Position numbers and translations under genes: made by a program. From assembly GCA_003248965.1 (NCBI GenBank), contig QFQU01000014.1, positions 1 to 64,000 of the forward strand: DNA of 64,000 nt, read 5' to 3'. Below the pieces are notes generated by a model that was not told where the DNA came from, made no database searches, and saw only the letters and a program-made list of their open reading frames with translations. Origin of the DNA: Brevundimonas sp. Its GTDB lineage: Bacteria > Pseudomonadota > Alphaproteobacteria > Caulobacterales > Caulobacteraceae. Positions 44,146 to 52,139 of the stretch are shown here, one piece after another. Position 1 is the stretch's first letter. Each line of letters begins with the position of its first letter.

Positions 44146-45651
44146 ATGCGCCATCATATCGCCGATCCCGTCGTTCACCGCCCCCACTGGCGAGAGCCCG
44201 AGGACGATCAGTTGCGTCTGGAATGCGGCGTCTGCGGCGTATGGGGCGCCGACGAGGACGAGGGTTCGGCGGTCGTGGCCCTGGGCCTGCACGCCCTGCA
44301 ACATCGCGGTCAGGAAGCCTGCGGCATCGCCAGCGTCAAGGACGAACGCTTCTACACCGAACGCCATCAGGGCCTGGTGGGCGAGGCCTTCGGCGGCGCC
44401 GACCTGTCGCAGCGGATGCCCGGCCGGGCGGCCGTGGGGCACACCCGCTATTCCACCGCCGGCGGTTCCTTCCTGCGCAACATCCAGCCCATGTTCGCCG
44501 ACCTGGACCAGGGCGGCATCGCCCTGGCGCACAACGGCAACCTGACGAACTTCAAGTTCCTGCACAGCCAGCTGGTCAGCGAAGGGGCCATCTTCCAGTC
44601 GACTTCGGATTCGGAAGTCATCCTTCACCTGATCGCCCGCAGCCGCAAAGCCAAGATCGTCGACCGCTTCATCGACGCCCTGGCCCGCATCGAAGGCGGC
44701 TATGCGCTGGTCGCCCAGACCCGGTTCAAGATGATCGGCGCCCGCGACCCGCTGGGCATACGCCCGCTGGTGCTGGGTCAGATCGGCGAGGCCTGGGTGC
44801 TGGCGTCCGAGACCTGCGCCCTGGACATGATGGGCGCGACCTTCGTGCGCGACGTCGAGCATGGCGAGGTCGTGGTCATCGACAAGAACGGCCTGCGGTC
44901 GATGAAGCCCTTCCCCGCCCGCGCCGCCCGCCCGTGCCTGTTCGAATACGTCTATTTCTCGCGCCCGGACTCGGTCGTGAACGGCCGCTCGGTCTACGAG
45001 GTGCGCAAGGAGATGGGTCGCGGCCTGGCCCAGGAACACGGCGTCGAAGCCGACATCGTCGTGCCTGTGCCCGATTCCGGCGTTCCCGCCGCCCTGGGCT
45101 ACGCCCAGGAAAGCGGCATCCCCTACGAAATGGGCATCATCCGCAGCCACTATCTGGGGCGCACCTTCATCCAGCCCAGCCAGGGCGCCCGTCAGAAGGG
45201 CGTGCGCATGAAGCACAGCCCCAACAAGGCGGCGCTGGAAGGCAAGCGCGTCGTGCTGATCGACGATTCCATCGTGCGCGGCACCACCTCCGTCAAACTG
45301 GTCCGCGCCGTCCGCGCGGCGGGCGCCAAGGAGGTCCATCTGCGCTCGGCCAGCCCGCAGATCCTCTTCCCCGACTTCTACGGCATCGACATGCCCGAAC
45401 GCGCCCAACTGCTGGCCGCCAACAAGACGCTGGAAGAGATGCGCGAAATGCTGGAGGTCGATTCCCTCGGCTTCCTGTCCATCGACGGCCTGTATCGCGC
45501 CATGGGCGAGACCGGCCGCGACAATACGAACCCCCAGTTCACCGACCACTATTTCACCGGCGACTATCCCACGCGCCTTTTGGACCGTGAGATCGAGGAA
45601 GGCGGCCGCGAGTTCGGCGCCCGACAACTTTCGTTGCTGGTCAGCGCCTGA
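44146..45651 (+). CDS. purF: amidophosphoribosyltransferase
   Basis: A 501-residue enzyme for the first step of purine synthesis: PRPP plus glutamine gives phosphoribosylamine. A propeptide of 26 residues precedes the catalytic Cys 27 (LECGVCGVWG), which is exposed after self-cleavage as in Bacillus-type PurF. The glutaminase half has GHTRYSTAGGS and ALAHNGNLTN; the PRTase half has the PRPP loop VVLIDDSIVRGTTSVKLV. ATG 44146 has GGAG 8 bases upstream. A TTG at 44116, which overlaps the cvpA stop, is a possible alternative start. Confidence 0.96.
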   Translation: MRHHIADPVVHRPHWREPEDDQLRLECGVCGVWGADEDEGSAVVALGLHALQHRGQEACGIASVKDERFYTERHQGLVGEAFGGADLSQRMPGRAAVGHTRYSTAGGSFLRNIQPMFADLDQGGIALAHNGNLTNFKFLHSQLVSEGAIFQSTSDSEVILHLIARSRKAKIVDRFIDALARIEGGYALVAQTRFKMIGARDPLGIRPLVLGQIGEAWVLASETCALDMMGATFVRDVEHGEVVVIDKNGLRSMKPFPARAARPCLFEYVYFSRPDSVVNGRSVYEVRKEMGRGLAQEHGVEADIVVPVPDSGVPAALGYAQESGIPYEMGIIRSHYLGRTFIQPSQGARQKGVRMKHSPNKAALEGKRVVLIDDSIVRGTTSVKLVRAVRAAGAKEVHLRSASPQILFPDFYGIDMPERAQLLAANKTLEEMREMLEVDSLGFLSIDGLYRAMGETGRDNTNPQFTDHYFTGDYPTRLLDREIEEGGREFGARQLSLLVSA

Positions 45652-45663
45652 AGCGCGTTCGGT

Positions 45664-46842
45664 TCAGGTTTCGCCCACCCGACCGGCGGGCGCGACCAGC
45701 AACCCGACCAAGATAACACCGGCGCACAGCACAGCCGCCACCGCGAACGGCAGGCCCGGCGCGCGTTCGTACAACAGGGTGCTGCCCAGGGGCGCGATGA
45801 TGGCGGCCACACCCTGCATCAGTGTGACCAGACCGGCCGCCGCACCCTGACGGTCCTGATCCACGGCCAGTGAGACGCCCGACATATACCCCGGAATGAC
45901 CAGTCCCGCCCCCACGCCGAACAGGGCGTAGGCCCCCGCATAGGTCGCGCGCGAGGCCGTGAACAACAGGACCAGCAGGGAGATCATCAGGAAGGGCGCG
46001 CCCGCTCGCACCAGCCGGCGCGGCGCCCATTTCAACAGCTTCATCTGCACCGTCTGGGTCGCCACCAGCAGCAGGCCCACCAGGCTCAGCGACAGGGCCA
46101 GGAACCGCGCCGTCTCCGACCCGCTCAGATTCAGGCGATCCTGAACATAGAAGCCCGCGCTGATCTGAAGCGTCACGATGGTCAGCATCAACAGCAGGCC
46201 GATCAAGAGCCAGCCGCGCACGGCGGGAGCGAACGGGCTGAGCCGATGAGTGGTCGATCGCTCCTTGGGCGGGGTGCGCGGCACCACCAGGGCGACCATG
46301 ACGAAGGCCAGAACCGGCAGGACCGACGCCAGGACCATCGGCCAGATCAACCCCCGCAACGCCAAGGCGCCGCCCTGGGCCGGTCCCGCGATCATGCCCA
46401 GGCCGCTGGCCGCGCCGATCAAGGCCATCCCCGCGCTGCGGGTCTCGGCCGTGGTGGTGTCGGCCATATAGGCCTGGGCGGCGGCCGGGGCGGCGGGCAA
46501 AAAGGCCCCGACAAACGCCCTGCCGGCGAACAGGGCAGCCAGAAGCGGGACGCCGACAAGGACGCCCTTCAGGCCTAGGTCGATCACCACGGCATAGACG
46601 GCGTAGCTGACGCACAGGCCGGCGAACCCCGCCAGGATCACGGCCTTGCGCCCCCAATGATCGCTCTTGGCGCCCCACCAGGCTCCTGTGGCCGCCATGA
46701 TCATCGAACCGATGGAAATCATCCAGCCGCCCTGGCTCTCGCTCAACCCCATCGCCCGGATCAGGGGCGCCAGGATCGGCATGATGATCATGACCGCCAG
46801 GGTCGAGGCGAAGACGGACAGGAAGATCGCGATACGGGTCAT
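45664..46842 (-). CDS. MFS transporter, likely drug/siderophore exporter
   Basis: A 392-residue protein with 12 TM segments. The N-terminal half has the MFS signature GAWWGAKSDHWGRKAVILAG between TM2 and TM3 and RAFVGAFLPAAPAAAQAYMAD in TM5. This is the DHA1 family of drug-type antiporters. I chose ATG 46842; further in-frame ATGs at 46878 and 46887 would cover the Fur-like sequence between the divergent genes. The AT-rich leader suggests iron or stress control and thus possible siderophore export, but that is weak inference. It is divergent from an SDR gene. Confidence 0.8.
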   Translation of the reverse strand: MTRIAIFLSVFASTLAVMIIMPILAPLIRAMGLSESQGGWMISIGSMIMAATGAWWGAKSDHWGRKAVILAGFAGLCVSYAVYAVVIDLGLKGVLVGVPLLAALFAGRAFVGAFLPAAPAAAQAYMADTTTAETRSAGMALIGAASGLGMIAGPAQGGALALRGLIWPMVLASVLPVLAFVMVALVVPRTPPKERSTTHRLSPFAPAVRGWLLIGLLLMLTIVTLQISAGFYVQDRLNLSGSETARFLALSLSLVGLLLVATQTVQMKLLKWAPRRLVRAGAPFLMISLLVLLFTASRATYAGAYALFGVGAGLVIPGYMSGVSLAVDQDRQGAAAGLVTLMQGVAAIIAPLGSTLLYERAPGLPFAVAAVLCAGVILVGLLVAPAGRVGET

Positions 46843-46858
46843 GGCATGACTCAAAATA

Positions 46859-46876
46859 ATAATGAGAGTCGTTCGC
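46859..46876. promoter_or_regulatory. possible Fur box
   Basis: ATAATGAGAGTCGTTCGC agrees with the core of the Fur consensus ATAATGATAATCATTATC at 13 of 18 positions and stands out as an AT-rich patch in a GC-rich region. It lies between the divergent MFS and SDR starts. The match is imperfect in the right half. Confidence 0.25.
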
Positions 46877-46945
46877 ATATCATGCATCCACTTTCAGCGT
46901 CGAGCCTCCCTTGGCGTTCCGGGCGATGCAGCCTATCAGACAGGG

Positions 46946-47704
46946 ATGTCGACCGCCCCCGCCCCTATCGCCGACCGCATCGCCCTTGTCGTCGGCGCCT
47001 CGCGCGGCATCGGTTACGAAAGCGCCCTGGCGCTGGCCAAGGCGGGCGCGCACGTCGTCGCCACGGCCCGCACCCAGGGCGGTCTGGAAGAGCTGGACGA
47101 CGCCGTCTTCGCCGCCACCGGCAAGCACGCGACCCTGGTGCCGTTCGATCTGGTGGACGGCGGGGCCGTCGACCGTCTGGGCGGCGCCATCTTCGAACGC
47201 TTCAAGAAGCTGGACGTCTGGGTTCATGCGGCGGCGACCATGGGGCCCTCCGGCCTGACGCCGGTGTCCCACGCCGACCCGCGCGAGTTCGCCAAGGTCG
47301 AGAAGACCAACTTCACCGCCGTCTATCGCCTGATCCGGTCGCTGGAGCCGCTGCTGCGTGCATCCGACGCCGGTCGGGCTATCCATTTCACCACCAGCGT
47401 CGCCACCAACCCGCGCGCCTTCTGGGGCATGTACGCCGCCACCAAGGCGGGTGCCGAGGCCCTGGTGAAGGCCTGGGCCGACGAGATCGAAAGCACGCCC
47501 GTCCGCGTCAGCATCGTCGATCCGGGCCGGATGCGCACCGCCATGCGCGCCCAGGCCTATCCGGGCGAAGACCCGTCGGTCCTGCCCCATCCGTCCGAGA
47601 TCGGCCCCCTGGTTGTGGACCTCGCCCGCCCGGACGCGATCCCGCCCCTGACTATCCGGTTTCGGGATTGGAAGTCCGGCCCGTCAACCGAAGCCCTGAT
47701 CTGA
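46946..47704 (+). CDS. short-chain dehydrogenase/reductase
   Basis: A 252-residue SDR with the classical fold. Cofactor motif: ALVVGASRGIGYESALALAK; the NNAG position reads VHAAATMG; the active-site pair is YAATKAGAEALVKAWADE, with the Ser in the preceding strand (IHFTTSVAT). The C-terminal region VRVSIVDPGRMRTAMRAQAY is usual for cytosolic SDRs of the YciK kind. The substrate is unknown. ATG 46946 is preceded by CAGGG; the frame remains open upstream to 46862 within the divergent promoter region, which I exclude. Regulation may be shared with the MFS gene. Confidence 0.86.
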   Translation: MSTAPAPIADRIALVVGASRGIGYESALALAKAGAHVVATARTQGGLEELDDAVFAATGKHATLVPFDLVDGGAVDRLGGAIFERFKKLDVWVHAAATMGPSGLTPVSHADPREFAKVEKTNFTAVYRLIRSLEPLLRASDAGRAIHFTTSVATNPRAFWGMYAATKAGAEALVKAWADEIESTPVRVSIVDPGRMRTAMRAQAYPGEDPSVLPHPSEIGPLVVDLARPDAIPPLTIRFRDWKSGPSTEALI

Positions 47705-47779
47705 GGCTTTCGTCCCTGCCGGCCGCCGTTCGTCCCCGGACGATGGCGATGTGAGGCGGGCGGCGGCAAGGCGGGGTCC

Positions 47780-48454
47780 ATGACCCTGTTCTCGTCCTTT
47801 CTGATCATCCACGTCTCGACCGGTCTTTGCGCCGTTCTGGTCGGCGTCCTGCCCGTCGTCACGCGAAAGGGCAGCCGCGCCCATCGGCTCTGGGGACGGC
47901 TGTTCGCCGGCCTGATGGCCGTCCTTCTGGTCTGCGCCTGGGCAATGACGGCGCTTAGGTTCAACACCTATTTCCTGGCCCTGTCGGCGACCGCGACGCT
48001 CAACCTGTTTTCGGGCGCGTGGGTGTTGAGACGCAAACGGCCCGACCTGAACACAGCCGATCGGGCCCGTCCGCTGGATTGGGCCGCGACCCTGGCGGTG
48101 ATCGGGATTGGCCTTTGGATTCTCGTCCTTCTGGCCCAAGGCCGGTCGGACGGCCCCGCCACAGTCTCGGCCGCTTTGGCCGCCAGCGCCCTGATCATGG
48201 GTGCGTGGGACTTGTGGCGGTTCGCCGCCCCGACATCCTGGCCCTTTTCACCTGAGCTCTGGACCTATGAGCATCTGGCGAAGATGCTGGGCGCCTATTC
48301 TGCGGTATTGAGCGCCTTCTCGGGCAACTTCCTGACCGCCCTGCCCGCGCCCTGGAGCCAGCTCTGGCCGACCGTTCTGTTCCAGTGTCTGATCGTCGCC
48401 TGGATTGCGACCCTTGTGGTCCGCAAGCGCCGGCGTCCTTTGTGCGTCGGTTGA
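47780..48454 (+). CDS. multi-pass membrane protein (DUF2306-like)
   Basis: A 224-residue inner-membrane protein with about seven hydrophobic segments. The early motif THRK-like VTRKGSRAHRLWGRLFAGLM, with a His just before TM2, resembles DUF2306 proteins, and FRHT-like residues recur as WTYEHLAKMLGAYSA near residue 165. The function of the family is unknown; conserved His residues in membrane helices could bind a metal or haem. It is followed immediately by, and overlaps, a membrane-bound LytTR regulator, so the two may form a sensor-regulator pair. Confidence 0.65.
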   Translation: MTLFSSFLIIHVSTGLCAVLVGVLPVVTRKGSRAHRLWGRLFAGLMAVLLVCAWAMTALRFNTYFLALSATATLNLFSGAWVLRRKRPDLNTADRARPLDWAATLAVIGIGLWILVLLAQGRSDGPATVSAALAASALIMGAWDLWRFAAPTSWPFSPELWTYEHLAKMLGAYSAVLSAFSGNFLTALPAPWSQLWPTVLFQCLIVAWIATLVVRKRRRPLCVG

Positions 48455-49281
48455 GGCGCGCGCCCGTGGCGGCGGCCGTTGGCCTGTTCACGGCCTACAG
48501 CTATGTCGCCACGGTGCTGGCCGTCGCCTGGTATCTGCGACGCGGATCGGCAGAGGTGTCCGTGGGCGCCTCCCTGCTTTGGGCGGCCCTGTCCTACACG
48601 CCGTGGCTGGGGGTCGCGGGGCTGACATGGGCCGTGATCCGCCGGTTCGGCGCCGGGTGGCGGGCGACAGGTGTTCTGGCCGCTGTCATGCCGGGCGTCG
48701 TCCCCCTGATCGCCGCCCTGAACGCCCGCACCGACATGGGCTTCCTGAACCATGCCGGCGACGGCGGCGAATGGGCGGCGCGGACCATCGACCGGCTGCC
48801 GGTCGTCCTTCTGCTCTACACCGCCGTCGTCGCCGTGGGTTTAGCCGCCGCCTATTGGCGCAGCGCCCGCGAAGCCCGCGACAGGATCGCCGCCCTGACC
48901 GTCGCCTTGTCCCAGGCCCGCACGCTGGAGCCGGACCAGAACCAGCGCATTCTCGTCTCCACGGGCCGGACGCGCTCCTCGATCCCTGTCGGCGACATCG
49001 AATGGTTCGCCTCGGCCGGCAACTATGTGGTGGTCAACTGGGACGGCAAGGAGGGCCTGATCCGCGACACGCTACAGGCGCTGGAAGCGCGTCTGGATCC
49101 GCGCCTCTTCACCCGCAGCCACCGCTCCAGCCTGATCAACCTGGCCCGCGTCGGTCAGGTCCAGCCGCTGTCGGACGGGGCCTGGCGGCTGACGATGGCC
49201 AGCGGCGCCGAACTGGTGGTCAGCCGCACCTATCGCGACGCCGTGCTGGAAAAGCTGGGGCGGTCACCTCAGGGCAGATAG
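48442..49281 (+). CDS. membrane-anchored LytTR-family transcriptional regulator
   Basis: A 279-residue protein. The first 150 residues carry four TM segments (VAAAVGLFTAYSYVATVLAV, LLWAALSYTPWLGVAGLTWA, TGVLAAVMPGVVPLIAAL, LPVVLLLYTAVVAVGLAAAY), a short coiled-coil follows (AREARDRIAALTVALSQA), and the last 100 residues are the LytTR DNA-binding domain: SSIPVGDIEWFASAGNYVVV, LFTRSHRSSLINLARVGQVQ, GAELVVSRTYRDAVLEKL. DNA is thus bound from the membrane, without a receiver domain. The start is uncertain: GTG 48442 or TTG 48451, the latter overlapping the upstream stop (TTGA). Translational coupling to the upstream membrane protein is likely. Confidence 0.82.
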   Translation: MRRLRRAPVAAAVGLFTAYSYVATVLAVAWYLRRGSAEVSVGASLLWAALSYTPWLGVAGLTWAVIRRFGAGWRATGVLAAVMPGVVPLIAALNARTDMGFLNHAGDGGEWAARTIDRLPVVLLLYTAVVAVGLAAAYWRSAREARDRIAALTVALSQARTLEPDQNQRILVSTGRTRSSIPVGDIEWFASAGNYVVVNWDGKEGLIRDTLQALEARLDPRLFTRSHRSSLINLARVGQVQPLSDGAWRLTMASGAELVVSRTYRDAVLEKLGRSPQGR

Positions 49282-49291
49282 GCAAACACCT

Positions 49292-49894
49292 TCAGCCAAC
49301 CCTCGGCCTGGCCAGGTCGATGGCTTCGAAAAGCGGGATGGCCAGCAGGAAGACCAGGCCGTCGCGGATCGTGGTCAGGAAGAAGGACGGCCGCACCGAC
49401 AGGTCCTCCTCGTCCCGCCAGAGGGCGAAGTTGGGCCAGAAGCGCGGCGTCCGGGCCTTGTACGCCGCATAGTCGGCGCCGAAGGTCGCGCCCAGCCAGG
49501 CCTCCTCGCGGCGAACCGTCAGATAGAAGACCGCCACCGACGCCAAGGTGAACAGCACCGCCAGGGTCAGGCTGCCGCTCTGGGCGCCGACGCCGAACGC
49601 GCCGAAGAAGCTGAAGATATAGAGCGGGTTGCGGCTGATCGAATAGGGACCGCGCGACACGATCTCGGCCTTCTTGCGCCCGCCGATATAGAGCGAACAC
49701 CAGGCGCGCCCCACGATGGCGAAGACGATGGCGGCCAGGCCCACAGCTTCGACGCCTTCGTGCAGCGGACTGTCCAGGCCGCTGGCGGATTGCGACACCA
49801 TGGTCAGCCCGACCAGCGCCAGCAGGGCGACAAGCACCGCCCCCTTGCGGATCTTCTGAACGGCCTGAAGGTCGAACGCCTGGATCGGGGTCAT
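49292..49894 (-). CDS. isoprenylcysteine carboxyl methyltransferase (ICMT/PEMT) family protein
   Basis: A 200-residue membrane protein of the ICMT/PEMT superfamily, which transfers methyl from S-adenosylmethionine to lipid-like substrates. The SAM-binding motif GPYSISRNPLYIFSFFGAFG is clear, with EEAWLGATFGADYAAYKAR (the E-E and Y residues) after it. Four to five TM helices are predicted. The bacterial substrate is unknown, since bacteria lack prenylated CaaX proteins. It converges on the LytTR gene with 10 bp between. Confidence 0.82.
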   Translation of the reverse strand: MTPIQAFDLQAVQKIRKGAVLVALLALVGLTMVSQSASGLDSPLHEGVEAVGLAAIVFAIVGRAWCSLYIGGRKKAEIVSRGPYSISRNPLYIFSFFGAFGVGAQSGSLTLAVLFTLASVAVFYLTVRREEAWLGATFGADYAAYKARTPRFWPNFALWRDEEDLSVRPSFFLTTIRDGLVFLLAIPLFEAIDLARPRVG

Positions 49895-49996
49895 TATTCG
49901 CTCCGTATTAGGCCTGAATCCAAGCGCCGCTTTACGACGACGCGCAAGTGGTATGTTTGCGAGCGAAAATCGGTCTCGAAAGCAGCCAGGGACGGT

Positions 49997-50461
49997 TCAG
50001 AGGATCGCCAGCATGTCCGCCAGTTCCGCCGGCCAGATCGTCTCGGTCGAGGCGCGGATTTCGTCGGCGCTCCACCAGCGATGCGCCGTCAGCACCCGCT
50101 GCTCTTCTTCCGTCCAGGCCACGTTCGACAGATCGAAATCCTCGGTTCGCAGCAGGAAGAACCGCTGATCGACCCTCGCCATTCGCCCGTCGGGCAGGCG
50201 GAAACATTCGATGACCTGCGCGACCTCCTGTCCCGGATCGGCGACGGTCAGGCCCGTCTCCTCGAACAGTTCGCGACGCGCGGCGTCAGCATAGGTCTCG
50301 CCAGGATCGCAGCCGCCGCCGGGCGTGGCCCAGAAGGCGGTCCCAGCCAAGGGTCCGTCCGCATAGTCGAAGCGGAACAGCAGAACCCGCCCCTGCCCGT
50401 CCACAATCAGCCATCGTGACGTGGGCCGATCAGGCAGGATGGCGGGATCGGCGTCGCTCAT
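49997..50461 (-). CDS. Nudix hydrolase
   Basis: A 154-residue pyrophosphohydrolase. The Nudix box is intact: GGGCDPGETYADAARRELFE followed by ETGL, with the metal-binding REXXEE. The N-terminal strand RWLIVDGQGRVLLFRFDY and the tryptophan-rich end (AWTEEEQRVLTAHRWW) are typical of ADP-sugar/NTP-type Nudix enzymes. The substrate cannot be told. It is 18 bp upstream of the der start on the same strand side (it ends after der in transcription order it precedes), so it may share regulation with der as the next gene downstream. Confidence 0.88.
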   Translation of the reverse strand: MSDADPAILPDRPTSRWLIVDGQGRVLLFRFDYADGPLAGTAFWATPGGGCDPGETYADAARRELFEETGLTVADPGQEVAQVIECFRLPDGRMARVDQRFFLLRTEDFDLSNVAWTEEEQRVLTAHRWWSADEIRASTETIWPAELADMLAIL

Positions 50462-50479
50462 GCGATCAACGCCTCGACC

Positions 50480-52108
50480 TCAACGCTTTGCGCCGCCCTT
50501 CTGGCCGGTGCGGACGCGACCCGAGCGCGAGACCTGGCGGGCCCCGCCCCGCGCGCCCTTGCCGACGAAGGCGTTGGTGCCGGACTTCTTGGACGCGCTG
50601 GCTTTCAACCCGCCCAGAGGTTTGACCTTGGGCTTGATCCCCGCCTTGGCCTTCTGTTCCAGCGCCTTGCCGGGCAGGTTCGACAACCGTTCCTCGGCCT
50701 TTTCGGCCTTCTGCACCCGGCGCGGGGCTGTCTTGGCCGCGCCCTTGAACCGTTCGGGGCCGGACTTGGCGCCGCCATCGACATAGGGGTTGGTCCCGCT
50801 GGTCTTGACGATCAAACGGATCGGCGTGCCCGGCAGGTCGAAGCTCTCGCGCAGCGAGTTGATCAGATAGCGCTTGTAGTGGTCCGGCATCGCCTCGGCG
50901 CGGCTGGCCATCAGCACGAACGTGGGCGGGCGGGCCTTGGTCTGGGCCATGTATTTCGGCTTGATGCGCTTGCCGTCCACGGCGGGCGGCGGGTGCCGCT
51001 GGGTCGCCATCGACAGCCAGGTGTTCAGGTCTTTGGTCTTCACCTTGACCGACCAGTTGTCATAGGCCTGAAGCACGGCCGGCATCAGCCGGTCCACGCC
51101 CCGGCCCGAATGCGCCGACAGGGCGACGAAGGGCGTGCCCTTCAGCTGGGGCAGCTTGTCCTCGGCCATGGCCTTCAGCTTGGCCAGGCGCGACTGGGGC
51201 TCTTCCTCCAGGTCCCACTTGGACGCCACATAGACCAGGGCGCGGCCTTCGCGCTCGACCAGATCGGCCAGTTGCAGGTCCTGGGTGTCGAAGGCGTCGT
51301 CCTTGTCCATCACCAGGATCACCACCTCGGCGAAGGTGATGGCGCGGATGGTGTCGGCGACCGACAGCTTCTCCAGCTTCTCCTGCACACGGGCCTTGCG
51401 GCGCATGCCGGCGGTGTCCACCAGGCGGATATTCTTGCCTTCCCAGACCCAATCGACCGAGATGGAATCGCGCGTGATCCCCGCCTCCGGCCCGGTCAGT
51501 AGCCGATCGTCGCCGATCAACCGGTTGATCAGGGTCGACTTGCCCGCGTTCGGCCGGCCGATGACGGCGATGCGGATCGGCTTGTCCGGCTCGTCGATCT
51601 CCTCGACGAAGATATCCTGAGAGCCGGCGACCAGGGCGGCGTACAGATCGGCCATTCCCTCGCCGTGTTCGGCCGAAATGGCGACGGGCTCTCCGAACCC
51701 CAAGGCGTGCGCCTCGCCCACCCCGCCGCCGCTCTCGCGGCTTTCGGACTTGTTGGCCAGCAGGATGACCGGCTTGTGCACCTTGCGCAGGCGGTCGGCG
51801 AAGATGCGGTCCAGCGACGTCACGCCTTCGCGGGCGTCCATCATGAACAGGATCAGCTCCGCGTCCTCGATGGCCGCCTCGGTCTGCTCGCGCATCCGGG
51901 CTTCCAGGCTTTCGTCGGTGACGTCCTCATAACCCGCCGTGTCGATCAGCGTCAGGTCCAGATCGCCGATATTGCCGTCGGCGTAGCGACGGTCACGGGT
52001 CACGCCGGGGCGGTCGTCGACCAGCGCCAGACGCTTGCCGACAAGGCGGTTGAACAGTGTCGATTTGCCCACATTGGGGCGGCCGACGATGGCGACCTTC
52101 AGAGCCAT
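50480..52108 (-). CDS. der: ribosome biogenesis GTPase Der (EngA)
   Basis: A 542-residue double-G-domain GTPase for late 50S assembly. First G domain: VAIVGRPNVGKSTLFNRLVG, DTAGYED, NKSE; second: IAVIGRPNAGKSTLINRLIG, DTAGMRRKARVQEKLEKLSV, ASKWD. A KH-like domain follows (NTWLSMATQRHPPPAVDGKR, PDHYKRYLINSLRESFDLPG). It is longer than most Der proteins (about 440-490) because of a 75-residue C-terminal tail rich in Lys, Gly and Ala (ends VRTGQKGGAKR), likely disordered and RNA-binding. It lies downstream of bamB on the same strand, 31 bp after its stop, the classic bamB-der order. Confidence 0.97.
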   Translation of the reverse strand: MALKVAIVGRPNVGKSTLFNRLVGKRLALVDDRPGVTRDRRYADGNIGDLDLTLIDTAGYEDVTDESLEARMREQTEAAIEDAELILFMMDAREGVTSLDRIFADRLRKVHKPVILLANKSESRESGGGVGEAHALGFGEPVAISAEHGEGMADLYAALVAGSQDIFVEEIDEPDKPIRIAVIGRPNAGKSTLINRLIGDDRLLTGPEAGITRDSISVDWVWEGKNIRLVDTAGMRRKARVQEKLEKLSVADTIRAITFAEVVILVMDKDDAFDTQDLQLADLVEREGRALVYVASKWDLEEEPQSRLAKLKAMAEDKLPQLKGTPFVALSAHSGRGVDRLMPAVLQAYDNWSVKVKTKDLNTWLSMATQRHPPPAVDGKRIKPKYMAQTKARPPTFVLMASRAEAMPDHYKRYLINSLRESFDLPGTPIRLIVKTSGTNPYVDGGAKSGPERFKGAAKTAPRRVQKAEKAEERLSNLPGKALEQKAKAGIKPKVKPLGGLKASASKKSGTNAFVGKGARGGARQVSRSGRVRTGQKGGAKR

Positions 52109-52139
52109 GTCGGCCTTCTAACGCAATTTGGCTGAAACG

